Shown: positions 16,823-25,802 of the stretch, piece by piece
How the letters are laid out: every line of letters starts with the position of its first letter
How positions within the stretch are numbered: the stretch's first letter is position 1
From: BP-133 sp040756995
GTDB lineage: Bacteria > Actinomycetota > Acidimicrobiia > IMCC26256 > BP-133
DNA length: 64,000 nt
Direction: 5' to 3'
Assembly (NCBI GenBank): GCA_040756995.1
Contig: JBFLYK010000030.1
Span: 1 to 64,000 of the forward strand
The notes under the pieces: generated by a model
The model's input: the letters and a program-made list of their open reading frames with translations, nothing else
The model's database searches: none
What the model was told of the DNA's origin: nothing
Translations under genes and position numbers: made by a program

Positions 16823-18085
16823 TCAGTAGATCGTCCCGGTCATGCACGCTTCGAGAACGGGCTTCACCCGCTCGACGGTGCACTCCTGCGGGTTGCCCGG
16901 GGTACAGGCGTCGCCCATGACGTGGACGGCCATGCGTTCCAGGTCGGCGGCGTCGCCCCGGATGCGGTCACCGGCCGCCTTGTAGACCCCCGTGCCCATC
17001 CGGTTCTTCGTGTAGTCGACCACGCTGGTGAAGTTCTCCGGAATGTTGACGTCCTTCCACAGCCGGATGGCGGCCTCCAGCGCGGCATCCGCGGCCTGCA
17101 CCTTGGTCATGCCGTGCGTGTCGACACCCATGGCGACGGCGATGTCGGCGAAGCGCTCGTAGCGGGCCGGGAGGTTGAACTCCCAGACCCGGGGCAGGGC
17201 GATGGCGTTGTTCAGGCCGTGGTGGCTGTCGTAGAAGGCGCTCACCGCGTGCGAGATCGAGTGGATGATGCCGAGACCGCCGGAGTTGAAGGCCTGGGCG
17301 GCGATGTACTGGGCGTACATCATTCCGGCGCGAGCTTCGTAGTTGAGCGGTTCGGCAACCGCGGTGCGGAGGTGCTGGGCCGTGAGTTCGATGGCCTTGA
17401 GGGCCGACCCGAGGCTGGGGATGAAGTTCAGCCGGGAGATGTACGGCTCGGACGCGTGGGCGAGGACGTCACCACCGCAGTAGGCGGTGTAGTCCTGCGG
17501 CAGCGTGAAGTACATGACCGGGTCACAGATGGCGAGATTGACGATGCAACGGTCGTCGAAGCCGACCCACTTGCGGAAGTTCTCGGGGTCGGTCGTGTCG
17601 GTGATGACGTAGGCCCAGGACGTTTCGGATCCCGTCCCCGCCGTGGTGGAGATGGCGATGTGCGGAGGATTGATCGGGTTCTCGGACTTGTTGAACCCTT
17701 CGAATTCGTTGATGTTCCGGCCGTCGTGGGCCACCACCACCCGTGCGCCCTTGCAGGCGTCATGGCTGCTCCCGCCACCCACGGAGATGAAGCTGTCGCA
17801 CTTCTCCGAGGTGTAGAGGGTATAGGCGTCCATGACGTTGTAGTCCTTCGGATTGGACTCCACCTGGTCGTAGACGACGACGTCCACGCCGGCGTGCCGC
17901 ACCTTGCCGACGATGTCCTCGATGATCCCGGTCCCGCGCAGACCCGACGTCATCAGCAGGGCCCGCTTGAAGCCGAGGTTCTTGGCCTCCACGCCCACCA
18001 GCTCGTAGGAGCCGGGGCCGAGAAGCCCCCGAGGGACGTTGTGGTACTCGAGAATCGGGAATTGCCAGAGCCGGTTGGCCTCCAT
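16823..18085 (-). CDS. mno: Iron-type methanol dehydrogenase, NDMA-dependent (Mno/Mdo-like)
   Basis: A 420-residue group III alcohol dehydrogenase. From ATG 18085 (AGGGGGTG upstream) the protein starts MEANRLWQFPILEYHNVPRG. It carries the nucleotide-binding GGGSSHDACKG, STTAGTGSETS, a metal-site region DVLAHASEP, then HSISHAVSAFYDSHHGLNNA with the His ligands. This fits the actinobacterial decameric methanol:NDMA oxidoreductase family, whose bound NAD(P)H is turned over by an external acceptor linked to mycofactocin. The expected reaction is methanol (or short alcohol) to aldehyde. It is divergent from the Zn-type enzyme at 18315, with two operator-type palindromes between them, and has a MoxR/VWA pair downstream. 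Longer upstream frames are not part of the gene. Confidence 0.88.
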   Translation of the reverse strand: MEANRLWQFPILEYHNVPRGLLGPGSYELVGVEAKNLGFKRALLMTSGLRGTGIIEDIVGKVRHAGVDVVVYDQVESNPKDYNVMDAYTLYTSEKCDSFISVGGGSSHDACKGARVVVAHDGRNINEFEGFNKSENPINPPHIAISTTAGTGSETSWAYVITDTTDPENFRKWVGFDDRCIVNLAICDPVMYFTLPQDYTAYCGGDVLAHASEPYISRLNFIPSLGSALKAIELTAQHLRTAVAEPLNYEARAGMMYAQYIAAQAFNSGGLGIIHSISHAVSAFYDSHHGLNNAIALPRVWEFNLPARYERFADIAVAMGVDTHGMTKVQAADAALEAAIRLWKDVNIPENFTSVVDYTKNRMGTGVYKAAGDRIRGDAADLERMAVHVMGDACTPGNPQECTVERVKPVLEACMTGTIY

Positions 18086-18157
18086 GACGAGCGCACCCCC
18101 TAGTGATGGTGATCCGATGCCGTCCGGAAGTCTGAGGCCGCCCGCCCGGCCGAGACA

Positions 18158-18202
18158 CCTCCAAGTGGAGAGGGGACCGGGGGCAGGCCCTCCGAACGGA
18201 GG
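18158..18202. promoter_or_regulatory. Paired palindromic operators between the two alcohol dehydrogenases
   Basis: Site a, CCTCC-AAGT-GGAGA at 18158-18171, has one mismatch. Site b, CCTCC-GAAC-GGAGG at 18189-18202, is exact and followed by TACCACC. The centres are 31 bases apart, about three helical turns. Distances are 73 bases to the minus-strand methanol dehydrogenase start and 112 to the plus-strand Zn dehydrogenase start. Confidence 0.7.
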
Positions 18203-18314
18203 TACCACCCGCTTCCGGGATCTGTCTGAATCGACCAGCTGCAGGTAATCACTGGGCCCGCCAGGACTTACATGATCCCGAGCGGGAGCATGAAGCGGAG
18301 AGGAGATCTGTACT

Positions 18315-19427
18315 GTGAAGACCAAGGCTGGCGTGCTCTGGGAGCTCGGGAAGAACTGGGAGGTCGCCGAGCTCGACCTCGACCCTCCCAAGGACGGCGA
18401 AGTCCTCATCCGCTTCGTGGCGGCCGGGCTGTGCCATTCCGACGAGCACCTCCGGCACGGAGACATCGCTCCCCGGTTCCCGATGGTCGGCGGCCACGAG
18501 GGCGCCGGCATCATCGAAGAAGTCGGCCCCGGCGTCACCCGGGTGAAGGCCGGCGACCACGTCGTCTGCTCGTTCATCCCGTCCTGCGGATCCTGCCGGT
18601 TCTGTTCCACCGGCCAGCAGAACCTCTGTGACTGGGGCGCCACGATCCTCGAAGGTTGCCTACCGGACGGGACATTCCGGTTCCACGCCGGGAACCTCGA
18701 CCTTGGCGGGATGTGCATGCTGGGAACGTTCTCCCAGTACGCCGTCATCTCGCAGAACTCCTGTGTCAAGGTCCCCGACGACATCGACCTCGAGACGGCC
18801 GTCCTCGTCGGCTGCGGCGTCCCCACCGGCTGGGGCTCCGCCGTCTACGCCGCTGACACCGTGCCCGGCGACACGATCGTGATCTACGGCATCGGCGGGA
18901 TCGGCATCAATGCCGTGCAGGGCGCCAGCTACGCCGGGGCCAAGAACGTCGTGGCCGTCGACCCGCTGGCCAACAAGCGCGAGGCCGCCGAGCAGTTCGG
19001 GGCCACCCACAGCGTGGCCAGCGCCGCCGAAGCGCAGGAACTCGTCGCGCAGCTCACCCGCGGGGTGGGGGCCGACAAGTCGATCGTCACCGTGGACATC
19101 GTCGACGAGAAGGTCGTCCAGGCGGCCTTCGACGTGATCCGCAAGGGCGGCACCAGCGTCATCACCGGACTGGCCGACCCGACGAAGCTGACGATCCAGC
19201 TGTCCGGGGCAGTCATGACCCTCTTCCAGAAGACCGTCAAAGGCACCCTGTTCGGGGCGTCGAACCCCATGTACGACATCGGCAAGCTCCTCGACCTCTA
19301 CCAGAACGGCGACCTGAAGCTCGACGAGCTCGTGACCCGCAAGTACAAGCTCGAGGACATCAACCAGGGCTACGACGACCTCCTCGCCGGCAAGAACCTC
19401 CGCGGCGTGTTAGTCCACGAGCACTGA
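18315..19427 (+). CDS. Zn-type NDMA-dependent alcohol dehydrogenase (mycofactocin-associated)
   Basis: A 370-residue medium-chain dehydrogenase. It shows the catalytic zinc region GLCHSDEHLRHGD and GGHEGAGIIEEVG, the structural zinc Cys cluster CGSCRFCSTGQQNLC, and the Rossmann motif GIGGIGINAVQGA. Length and sequence fit the NDMA-dependent, mycofactocin-associated family, in which NADH stays bound and electrons leave through mycofactocin. The start is GTG 18315 (MKTKAGVLWE). It is divergent from the iron-type enzyme with shared operators, and an acyl-CoA synthetase follows, so the pathway may run alcohol, aldehyde or acid, acyl-CoA. Confidence 0.9.
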   Translation: MKTKAGVLWELGKNWEVAELDLDPPKDGEVLIRFVAAGLCHSDEHLRHGDIAPRFPMVGGHEGAGIIEEVGPGVTRVKAGDHVVCSFIPSCGSCRFCSTGQQNLCDWGATILEGCLPDGTFRFHAGNLDLGGMCMLGTFSQYAVISQNSCVKVPDDIDLETAVLVGCGVPTGWGSAVYAADTVPGDTIVIYGIGGIGINAVQGASYAGAKNVVAVDPLANKREAAEQFGATHSVASAAEAQELVAQLTRGVGADKSIVTVDIVDEKVVQAAFDVIRKGGTSVITGLADPTKLTIQLSGAVMTLFQKTVKGTLFGASNPMYDIGKLLDLYQNGDLKLDELVTRKYKLEDINQGYDDLLAGKNLRGVLVHEH

Positions 19428-19513
19428 TCCAACCACTCACCACGAACCGGCGGGCCGCTCGGGTGCCGTTCGAGGCCCGGGTGGCCGGCCGCTCATGAAA
19501 CGGAGACGACCGG

Positions 19514-21052
19514 GTGATCATCCCGCTCACCATCGAGGACTTCCTGCGCCGGGGAGCCCAGGTCTACGGCAGCCGGCTCGCCGTCGTCGACGAGCCCGGA
19601 GCGCCCGGCGGCAGCCTCGGGGCGTTGACCTACGCTGAGTTCGCCAGCATGGCCAAGGGCCTAGCGGTCCGGCTCGACGAGCTCGGCGTGGGGCTCGGTG
19701 CACGCGTCGCCGTGCTGTCGCCCAACTCGGCCCGCTTCCTGTGCGCCCTCTTCGGGGTGAGCGCCTACGGCCGCGTCCTGGTCCCCATCAACTACCGGCT
19801 GAACGAGGATGAGATCCGCTACATCGTCGAGCACTCCGGCGCCGGCGTCCTTCTTGTCGACCCCGAACTCGAGGACAAGACCGCGGGGCTCGACGTGAAG
19901 CACCGCTTCCTCCTCGGGCACGGCTCCGACAACGCCCTCTTCGGCGGGCAGGGTGAGCCGATCGGCAGGGTCACCGAGGAGAACGCCACCGCCTCCATCA
20001 ACTACACGTCGGGAACCACCGCCCGGCCGAAGGGCGTCGAACTCTCCCACCGGGGCCTGTGGCTCAATGCCGTCGCCTTCGGATGGCACATGGGCGTCAA
20101 CGACGCCGACGTCTACCTCCACACGCTCCCGACCTTCCACTGCAACGGGTGGGGCGTGCCGTACGCCGCGACCGGCACCGGGGTGCGCCAGATCGTCCTT
20201 CGCAAGGTCGACGGCGAGGAGATCCTCCGCCGGATCGAGACCGAAGGCGTGACGTTGCTGTGCGGCGCTCCGGCCGTGGCCGCCGCCATCCTCGACGCCG
20301 CCACCGCCCGCCGGGCCGGTGGGCGTGACGTCCCCGGCGGCGACCGGCGGGTACGCATGGTCGTGGCCGGCGCCCCCCCGCCGACGCGCCTCATCGAACG
20401 CATGGAGACCGAACTCGGCTGGGAGTTCATCCAGATCTACGGCCTGACCGAGACGTCCCCGTTGCTGACCGTGAACCGGTCCCGCTGGGAGTGGGACGAT
20501 CTCGACGGGCGCGGCCGGGCCCAGCGCCTCGCTCGGGCCGGCGTCCCCGCCATCGGCGTCCAGCTGACTACCGGCACCGACGGCGAAGTGCTCGCCCGCT
20601 CCAACCACGTCTTCACCGGGTACTGGAACCAGCCCGACGAGTCGTCCAAGGCCATCCCCGACGGATGGTTCCGCACCGGCGACGGCGGGATGCTCGACGG
20701 CGCCTACCTCACGATCGCCGACCGCAAGAAGGACGTCATCATCTCCGGAGGCGAGAACGTCTCGTCAATCGAGGTGGAAGACACCCTGTTCCTCCATCCG
20801 GCCGTGGCCGAAGTCGCCGTGATCGGCGTCCCGGACGAACGCTGGGGCGAGACCATCAAGGCCCTCGTCGTCTCCCAGGACGACGTGACCGAGGAGGACT
20901 TAATCGCCTTCTGCCGGGAGCGGCTGGCCCACTTCAAGTGCCCGAGATCCGTCGAGTTCCGGGAGTCGCTGCCCCGAACAGCGACAGGGAAGCTGCAGAA
21001 GTTCCGGCTCCGCCAGCCGTACTGGGAGGGTCGTGAACGCCACGTCAGCTGA
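19514..21052 (+). CDS. AMP-forming acyl-CoA synthetase
   Basis: A 512-residue ligase of the ANL superfamily: carboxylate plus ATP plus CoA gives acyl-CoA. The P-loop-like motif is INYTSGTTARPKGVELSH, followed by A5 YGLTETSP, A7 GWFRTGDGG, A8 DRKKDVIISGGENVSSIEVE and the A10 Lys in RTATGKLQKF. It belongs to the medium/long-chain fatty acid ligase group, but the natural substrate is not readable. It starts GTG 19514 after GGAGACGACCG. Its 3' end overlaps the next gene by 20 bases, so the two are probably co-translated. Context suggests activation of a carboxylic acid formed from the oxidised alcohol. Confidence 0.86.
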   Translation: MIIPLTIEDFLRRGAQVYGSRLAVVDEPGAPGGSLGALTYAEFASMAKGLAVRLDELGVGLGARVAVLSPNSARFLCALFGVSAYGRVLVPINYRLNEDEIRYIVEHSGAGVLLVDPELEDKTAGLDVKHRFLLGHGSDNALFGGQGEPIGRVTEENATASINYTSGTTARPKGVELSHRGLWLNAVAFGWHMGVNDADVYLHTLPTFHCNGWGVPYAATGTGVRQIVLRKVDGEEILRRIETEGVTLLCGAPAVAAAILDAATARRAGGRDVPGGDRRVRMVVAGAPPPTRLIERMETELGWEFIQIYGLTETSPLLTVNRSRWEWDDLDGRGRAQRLARAGVPAIGVQLTTGTDGEVLARSNHVFTGYWNQPDESSKAIPDGWFRTGDGGMLDGAYLTIADRKKDVIISGGENVSSIEVEDTLFLHPAVAEVAVIGVPDERWGETIKALVVSQDDVTEEDLIAFCRERLAHFKCPRSVEFRESLPRTATGKLQKFRLRQPYWEGRERHVS

Positions 21053-22919
21053 ACTGCTCCATCTCGCGTTCTCCCCCGACCGGCTGCTGGAACGCCTCGA
21101 AGACGACGTCGTCGGGCTCCGCCGGGAGGCTGAGGTGCTGGCCACCGCGCTCGAAACCGGTCGGCACGTCGTCCTCGAGGGCCCGCCCGGGGTGGGCAAG
21201 TCAACCCTCCTCCGGGCGGTGGCCGACCAGGTCGGGTGGGGCGTGGCCTTCGTCGAAGGCAACGCCGAGCTGACCCCCGGACGCCTCGTCGGAGGCCATG
21301 ACCCCGCCCTCGTGCTCGACGGCGGCTACCGCCCGGAGGCCTTCATGGAAGGTCCCCTCGTCAGCGCCATGCGGAGCGGGTCTCTCCTCTACATCGAGGA
21401 GTTCAACCGGGTGCCGGAAGAGACCCTCAACGTCCTCATCACCGCGCTGGCCGAAGGCGAGATCCACGTCCCTCGCCTCGGGCACATCCGGGCGGACGAC
21501 AAGTTCCGCCTCATCGCGGCGATGAACCCGTTCGACGCCGTCGGCACAGCCCGGGTGGGCCAGGCGATCTACGACCGGATGTGCCGGATCGCCATGGCGT
21601 ACCAGGGCGAGGAGGCCGAGCGGGCCATCGTCGAGCGAGTGACCGGCATCACCGGCGAGCCGGCAGCGCTGGCGGTGGCGATCGCCCGGGCCACCCGCGC
21701 CCACCCGGCGGTGCGGACGGGCGCGTCGGTGCGGGGCGCGATCGACATGGTCCTCCTCGGCGAGGGCCTGGCCACGCTCCGGGCGGAGCCGGCGCCGACC
21801 CGGACCACCCTCCTCGACGCCGCGCTGGCGGCCTTCTCCGGCCGGATCCGGGTGGAGGACGGCCGGGAGGAGACCCCGGAGGCGATCATCACCTCCATCC
21901 TCGACGCCCTGCTCCTGGAGCCGGAAGAGGGGTCGAACCGGGGAAAAGCGCCAAGCCCGCCGGCCGGGCCCGCTCCTGACACCGCCAGCCACGGGCGGAC
22001 CCTTGAGGGCGACAACGCCCGGGCCACGGTGGAGGACTCGGCCCGCCAGACCACGGGCCGTGCCGATCTTTCCCGAATGCATCCTCAACTGGCTGACGTC
22101 TCACCCGAGGTCGGCGTTCTGGACGATGCCGCCCTCGACCTCCTGCTGGCCGAGGACCTCGACGAGGGCATCGCCCTCCTCTGCGACCTGTCCCGCGCCA
22201 CCGACGTCCAGCTGCGAAGCCTGGCCCGCCAAGCCGCCCGTCGAGTGTTCTTCCGCCTGGCCAGCCGGGGCCCCGTTGCCCGGCGCGGCATCCGGCGCCT
22301 CGTCGCCGAACCGGGAAGCGAAGGCGACCTCGACCTCGAGCGGAGCGTGGAACGGGCCGGTGGACGACGTCCACGGCGCCCCGAGGACATGGTCGTCCGG
22401 CGCTGGGAGGCGGCCGAACGGGCGATCTGCCTGCTCGTGGACCGGAGCGGCTCGATGAGCGGCGCCGCGGTGGGGACGGCGGCGCTGGCGGCGGCCTCCG
22501 TTGTCATCGCCGCCGGGGAGCAGACCGACTGCTCCGTGATCGCCTTCGCCCACGACGCGGTGGTCCTCCAGCGCCAGGGGCAGCGCCGTCCCCCCGGGGA
22601 GTTGGTCGACGACATCCTGGCGCTGCGGGGGAAGGGCACGACGGACCTCGCCCTGGCCCTGCGGGCCGCCTCCTCCCAGCTCGCCCGCAGCGCTGCCGGC
22701 GACCGCGTCGCCGTCCTCCTCTCCGACTGCCTGCCGACCGCCGGTGGCGATCCCGCCCTGGCGTTGGGGGGCCTCGACCACCTGCACGTGGTGGGGGTCT
22801 CCGACGAGCCGGAATCGGTCGCCGCCGGCCGGGCGCTCGCCCGCCAAGGCCGGGGCCGGCACGGGCTCGCCCTCCGGCCCAGCCTCGTGCCGGCGGTGAT
22901 GACCGCCACCCTGGCCTGA
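21033..22919 (+). CDS. MoxR-type AAA+ ATPase fused to VWA domain
   Basis: A 628-residue fusion. Residues about 1-290 are a MoxR/NirQ-like AAA+ module (LEGPPGVGKSTLL, SLLYIEEFNRVPEE, LIAAMNPFDAVGTARV). A Gly/Pro-rich linker and helical segment lead to a C-terminal VWA domain with an intact MIDAS motif, DRSGSMSGAAV, then KGTTDLALAL. Normally the two halves are separate genes, as at 14152-16728 in this same window. The fusion fixes a one-to-one ratio. It is presumably a maturation machine for a metalloenzyme of the island. GTG 21033 lies inside the end of the acyl-CoA synthetase gene. Confidence 0.85.
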   Translation: MNATSAELLHLAFSPDRLLERLEDDVVGLRREAEVLATALETGRHVVLEGPPGVGKSTLLRAVADQVGWGVAFVEGNAELTPGRLVGGHDPALVLDGGYRPEAFMEGPLVSAMRSGSLLYIEEFNRVPEETLNVLITALAEGEIHVPRLGHIRADDKFRLIAAMNPFDAVGTARVGQAIYDRMCRIAMAYQGEEAERAIVERVTGITGEPAALAVAIARATRAHPAVRTGASVRGAIDMVLLGEGLATLRAEPAPTRTTLLDAALAAFSGRIRVEDGREETPEAIITSILDALLLEPEEGSNRGKAPSPPAGPAPDTASHGRTLEGDNARATVEDSARQTTGRADLSRMHPQLADVSPEVGVLDDAALDLLLAEDLDEGIALLCDLSRATDVQLRSLARQAARRVFFRLASRGPVARRGIRRLVAEPGSEGDLDLERSVERAGGRRPRRPEDMVVRRWEAAERAICLLVDRSGSMSGAAVGTAALAAASVVIAAGEQTDCSVIAFAHDAVVLQRQGQRRPPGELVDDILALRGKGTTDLALALRAASSQLARSAAGDRVAVLLSDCLPTAGGDPALALGGLDHLHVVGVSDEPESVAAGRALARQGRGRHGLALRPSLVPAVMTATLA

Positions 22920-22923
22920 ATCC

Positions 22924-22937
22924 CCTCCGGATGGGTG
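22924..22937. promoter_or_regulatory. Degenerate operator-like half palindrome
   Basis: CCTCC-GGAT-GGGTG: the left arm is perfect and the right arm has two mismatches. It is 69 bases upstream of the DUF4242 gene, a distance like that at true sites. Possibly a weak site. Confidence 0.25.
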
Positions 22938-23005
22938 TAGGCGGGGAGGGAGAAACGACCGAGATTGGGGCGGAACTCTCACCACCATTCCAGAAAGGAG
23001 GCCGT

Positions 23006-23281
23006 GTGGCCCAGTTCCTCATCGAGCGGCACTTCGGTCAGATGACCCCGGAGCAAGTGGCGGCAGCCGGCTCCGAGTCGAAGCGCCAGGCCGCGGAGAA
23101 TTTCCCCGACATCACCTGGGAGCGTTCGCACGTCATGCAGGGGCCTGACGGCCTCGTCACTTACTGCGTCTACTCCGCTCCCGACGAGGAGTACGTCCGC
23201 AAGCACGCCGCCGCGGCCGGCCTTCCCTGTGATCAGATCCAGCAGATCGCGCAGACCGTGGGACCCGGCGACTTCGAGTAG
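23006..23281 (+). CDS. DUF4242-type small ferredoxin-like-fold protein
   Basis: A 91-residue protein from GTG 23006, five bases after a strong AAAGGAGG. It begins VAQFLIERHFG and has two beta-alpha-beta-like halves, with ITWERSHVMQGPDGLVTYCVYSAPDEE and a C-terminal VRKHAAAAGLPCDQIQQI. This matches the DUF4242 group, which includes the nickel-binding SCO4226-like proteins. Function in this context is unknown; metal binding through His and Cys is possible. A terminator-like hairpin follows. Confidence 0.72.
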   Translation: MAQFLIERHFGQMTPEQVAAAGSESKRQAAENFPDITWERSHVMQGPDGLVTYCVYSAPDEEYVRKHAAAAGLPCDQIQQIAQTVGPGDFE

Positions 23282-23309
23282 CCAAACCCTGTTCTCAAAC
23301 ACCTGACCG

Positions 23310-23337
23310 GAGGGCCCGGAGAGACACCGAGGCCCTC
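23310..23337 (+). terminator. Hairpin after DUF4242 gene
   Basis: A seven-base stem GAGGGCC/GGCCCTC with a 14-base loop lies 29 bases after the stop. The loop is long and there is no U-tract, so the call is tentative. Confidence 0.4.
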
Positions 23338-23429
23338 TGGTGAGGCGCGCCTCTTCAATTGCGGGCACAATGGCGCTCGGCATCCGTGTGCTCCGGGACG
23401 GATGGAGCGCGCCGACCACGGGGGCGACC

Positions 23430-23768
23430 ATGACGGACGCGTGGGACAGCGGTACGCCGGAGTACGAGTGGGCGATCCTCTCTTCGATGGAGGCGTCGTT
23501 GCAGCGGGGCGCCCCGCGCTTCGTCCGCCAGTTCGAAGCACTCGGACACGACGGCATCCGTCCCCGGACATGGGCGGCGCTCGCCGTGGCCTGGGTCGCC
23601 GGCGCCGTGGTCCTCGCCACCTTCACCTTCTCCCTGCCCTGGGCCTTTGTCGGCCTCGTCGTGATGGCCGCCGCCTTGGCGTTCCTGGTCGCCTTCGAAC
23701 TCGTGCCGGTAGGGCGGCACCGGGCGCGCCCGGCCCAGAAGCTGGCCGCGCATCCCGGGGACGGCTGA
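23430..23768 (+). CDS. DUF3040-like small membrane protein
   Basis: A 112-residue protein from ATG 23430. The N-terminal amphipathic segment EYEWAILSSMEASLQRGAPRF resembles the DUF3040 start (a short helix ending in a PRF motif). Two membrane helices follow (TWAALAVAWVAGAVVLATFTF and FVGLVVMAAALAFLVAFEL), then a basic tail. DUF3040 proteins are actinobacteria-specific and uncharacterised. It has the same direction as the neighbours. An upstream in-frame ATG at 23340 is less likely because the conserved part starts later. Confidence 0.55.
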   Translation: MTDAWDSGTPEYEWAILSSMEASLQRGAPRFVRQFEALGHDGIRPRTWAALAVAWVAGAVVLATFTFSLPWAFVGLVVMAAALAFLVAFELVPVGRHRARPAQKLAAHPGDG

Positions 23769-23864
23769 CGCACTCACCCGATTGGGGGTGCCGGACGGCC
23801 CTCTCCCGCCGGACCATTGGACGGCGCGTCGTGAGACCGCGCGGTCAGCGAGGAGGAGGACTCG

Positions 23865-24314
23865 ATGGCGGATGTCGCTCAACACCACCACTGGCACGAA
23901 CTCCCGCTCCGTCGGCGCGTCCTGCGGTTCGTCCTCGTGTCGATCCTGCTCGTCACTGGCGTCATGCTGCTCCAGAGCGTCGTGATGTACCTGACGATGC
24001 CGAAGGTCACGAAGGCCACCCACCACGCCCGCGCGGCCTGCGCCTCCCTCGGGACGTGGCTCGACGGCGGCGGGCCCACCGGAACGCCCGAGGCGGCTCC
24101 GAGCCTGACGGAGGCCACGGAGAGCGCCCGGTCGGCGGCCGCGATGGCTCCTGAGCGCTGGTCGGCACTCCTCGAGGACCTGCAGTCGGCGGCCGGGCCG
24201 GACACTCCGGTGAACGGGCCGGGACCGGTCCTCACCCCGCGCGGTCGCGCCATCGCGAGCGCCATGGCGACCTGCGACTCCGTCCTCGGCAAGCGGGTAG
24301 CCCGGGCGTCCTGA
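23865..24314 (+). CDS. Small membrane-anchored protein, unknown
   Basis: A 149-residue protein from ATG 23865 after GAGGAGGA. It has a His-rich start (QHHHWHEL), one membrane helix (FVLVSILLVTGVMLLQSVVMYL) and an external or periplasmic domain containing two Cys (RAACASLGTW and MATCDSVLG) that could form a disulfide. No family recognised. It ends 12 bases before the radical SAM gene, so it is probably in the same operon. Confidence 0.6.
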   Translation: MADVAQHHHWHELPLRRRVLRFVLVSILLVTGVMLLQSVVMYLTMPKVTKATHHARAACASLGTWLDGGGPTGTPEAAPSLTEATESARSAAAMAPERWSALLEDLQSAAGPDTPVNGPGPVLTPRGRAIASAMATCDSVLGKRVARAS

Positions 24315-24326
24315 CGGTCAGCGACG

Positions 24327-25802
24327 TTGACGACCCCGGTTCCGCTCCGCCGCAAAGTCGACCGCGACGGCGTCTTCCTCGAGTACACCAAGAGCATCTG
24401 CCCGGAGTGCCGGACGGTGGTCGACGGCCAGGTCGTCGTCCGGGACAACAAGGTATTCCTTCGCAAGCGCTGTCCCGCCCATGGCGGCTTCGAAGCCCTC
24501 CTGTATTCCGACGCTCACCTCTACTTCCACTCCTTGCGGTTCAACAAGCCTGGAACGATCCCCCTCGAAACCCAGACCGAGCTTGTCGACGGGTGCCCAC
24601 TGGACTGCGGTCTGTGTCCCGACCACCAGCAGCACGCCTGCCTCGGGATCATCGAGGTGAACACCGGCTGCAACCTCGACTGTCCCGTCTGCTTCGCCGA
24701 ATCGGGGCAGCGGCCCGACGGCTTCTCCCTGACTCTGGAGCAGGTGGAGTCGGCTCTCGACGCCTTCGTTCGGGCCGAAGGTGACCCCGAGGTGGTCATG
24801 TTCTCGGGGGGCGAGCCCACCATCCATCCCCAGATCCTCGACTTCGTGCGCCTCGCCAACGACAAGGGGATCGGGCTCGTCACCCTGAACACCAACGGGA
24901 TCCGCCTCGCCCACGACGAACGGTTCGTCGCGGCCCTGGCCGGCATCGAGCCGCGACCCCGGATCTACCTGCAATTCGACGGACTCAGCGAAGCGACGCA
25001 CCGGACGATGAGGGGACGCGACTTGCGGGCCGTCAAGCAACGGGCCCTCGACCACTGCGCTGAAGCTGGATTGACCGTCATCCTGGTGCCGGCCGTGGAG
25101 CGGGGCGTCAACGAGACCGAGCTCGGCGAGATCGTCCGGTACGGCATGGCTCACCCCGCGGTCAAAGGCGTCGCCTTCCAGCCTGTGACCCACACCGGCC
25201 GGCACATCGACTTCGATCCCACCGACCGGGTCACCAACGCCGATGTGATCCACGCCCTCGCGGACCAGCTCCCCGACTGGTTCCAGGTGTCGGATTTCGT
25301 GCCCGTTCCCTGCTGCTTCCCCACCTGCCGGTCGATCACCTACGCCGTCGTCGAAGGTGAAACCGTCATCCCCATCCCCCGGCTCCTCAACGTGGAGGAC
25401 CACCTCGACTACGTCACGAATCGCGTGATGCCCGACGGTTCGGTCCGGGCGGCGCTGGAGAAGCTGTGGAGCGCCTCGGCCTTCGCCGGCAGCCCCGGCA
25501 CCGACGTCCACCTCGATCAGCTCGGCTGCCTGAACTGCGGTGTGGAGACTGCGTCCGTCTTCGACTCCCTGGCAGAGAAGATCTTCATGATCGTGATCCA
25601 GGATTTCGCCGACCCCTACACCCTCAACGTCAAGCAACTCATGAAGTGCTGCGTGGAGGAGTTACTCCCGGACGGCCGCATCATCCCCTTCTGCGCCTAC
25701 AACTCGGTGGGGTACCGGGAGCAGGTTCGAGACCTCCTCTCGGGAAGCGGTAGTAGCGCCCTCCCGGGATCTGCCACGAACATCGGAAGGAGGCTGGGCT
25801 GA
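24327..25802 (+). CDS. Radical SAM enzyme of the MJ0619/Tes-like group
   Basis: A 491-residue radical SAM protein. The N-terminal Cys-rich part has ICPECRTVVDG and KRCPAHGG (rubredoxin-like zinc pattern), then CPLDCGLCPDHQQHAC. The radical SAM cluster is CNLDCPVC (Cx3Cx2C) followed by MFSGGEPT. The C-terminal half has CLNCGVETA and a CC pair plus IIPFCAYNS. This Cys layout is that of the MJ0619 methylase and the archaeal lipid-coupling Tes proteins. Those act on unactivated carbons; the substrate here is unknown. It starts with TTG 24327 and overlaps the methyltransferase start. The pair may build or modify a lipid or cofactor. Confidence 0.78.
   Translation: MTTPVPLRRKVDRDGVFLEYTKSICPECRTVVDGQVVVRDNKVFLRKRCPAHGGFEALLYSDAHLYFHSLRFNKPGTIPLETQTELVDGCPLDCGLCPDHQQHACLGIIEVNTGCNLDCPVCFAESGQRPDGFSLTLEQVESALDAFVRAEGDPEVVMFSGGEPTIHPQILDFVRLANDKGIGLVTLNTNGIRLAHDERFVAALAGIEPRPRIYLQFDGLSEATHRTMRGRDLRAVKQRALDHCAEAGLTVILVPAVERGVNETELGEIVRYGMAHPAVKGVAFQPVTHTGRHIDFDPTDRVTNADVIHALADQLPDWFQVSDFVPVPCCFPTCRSITYAVVEGETVIPIPRLLNVEDHLDYVTNRVMPDGSVRAALEKLWSASAFAGSPGTDVHLDQLGCLNCGVETASVFDSLAEKIFMIVIQDFADPYTLNVKQLMKCCVEELLPDGRIIPFCAYNSVGYREQVRDLLSGSGSSALPGSATNIGRRLG

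Noticed and set aside
18086..18826. N-terminal extension of the iron-type methanol dehydrogenase on the minus strand
   Set aside because: It runs through the operator region and antisense to the Zn dehydrogenase; family members begin at MEANRLW.
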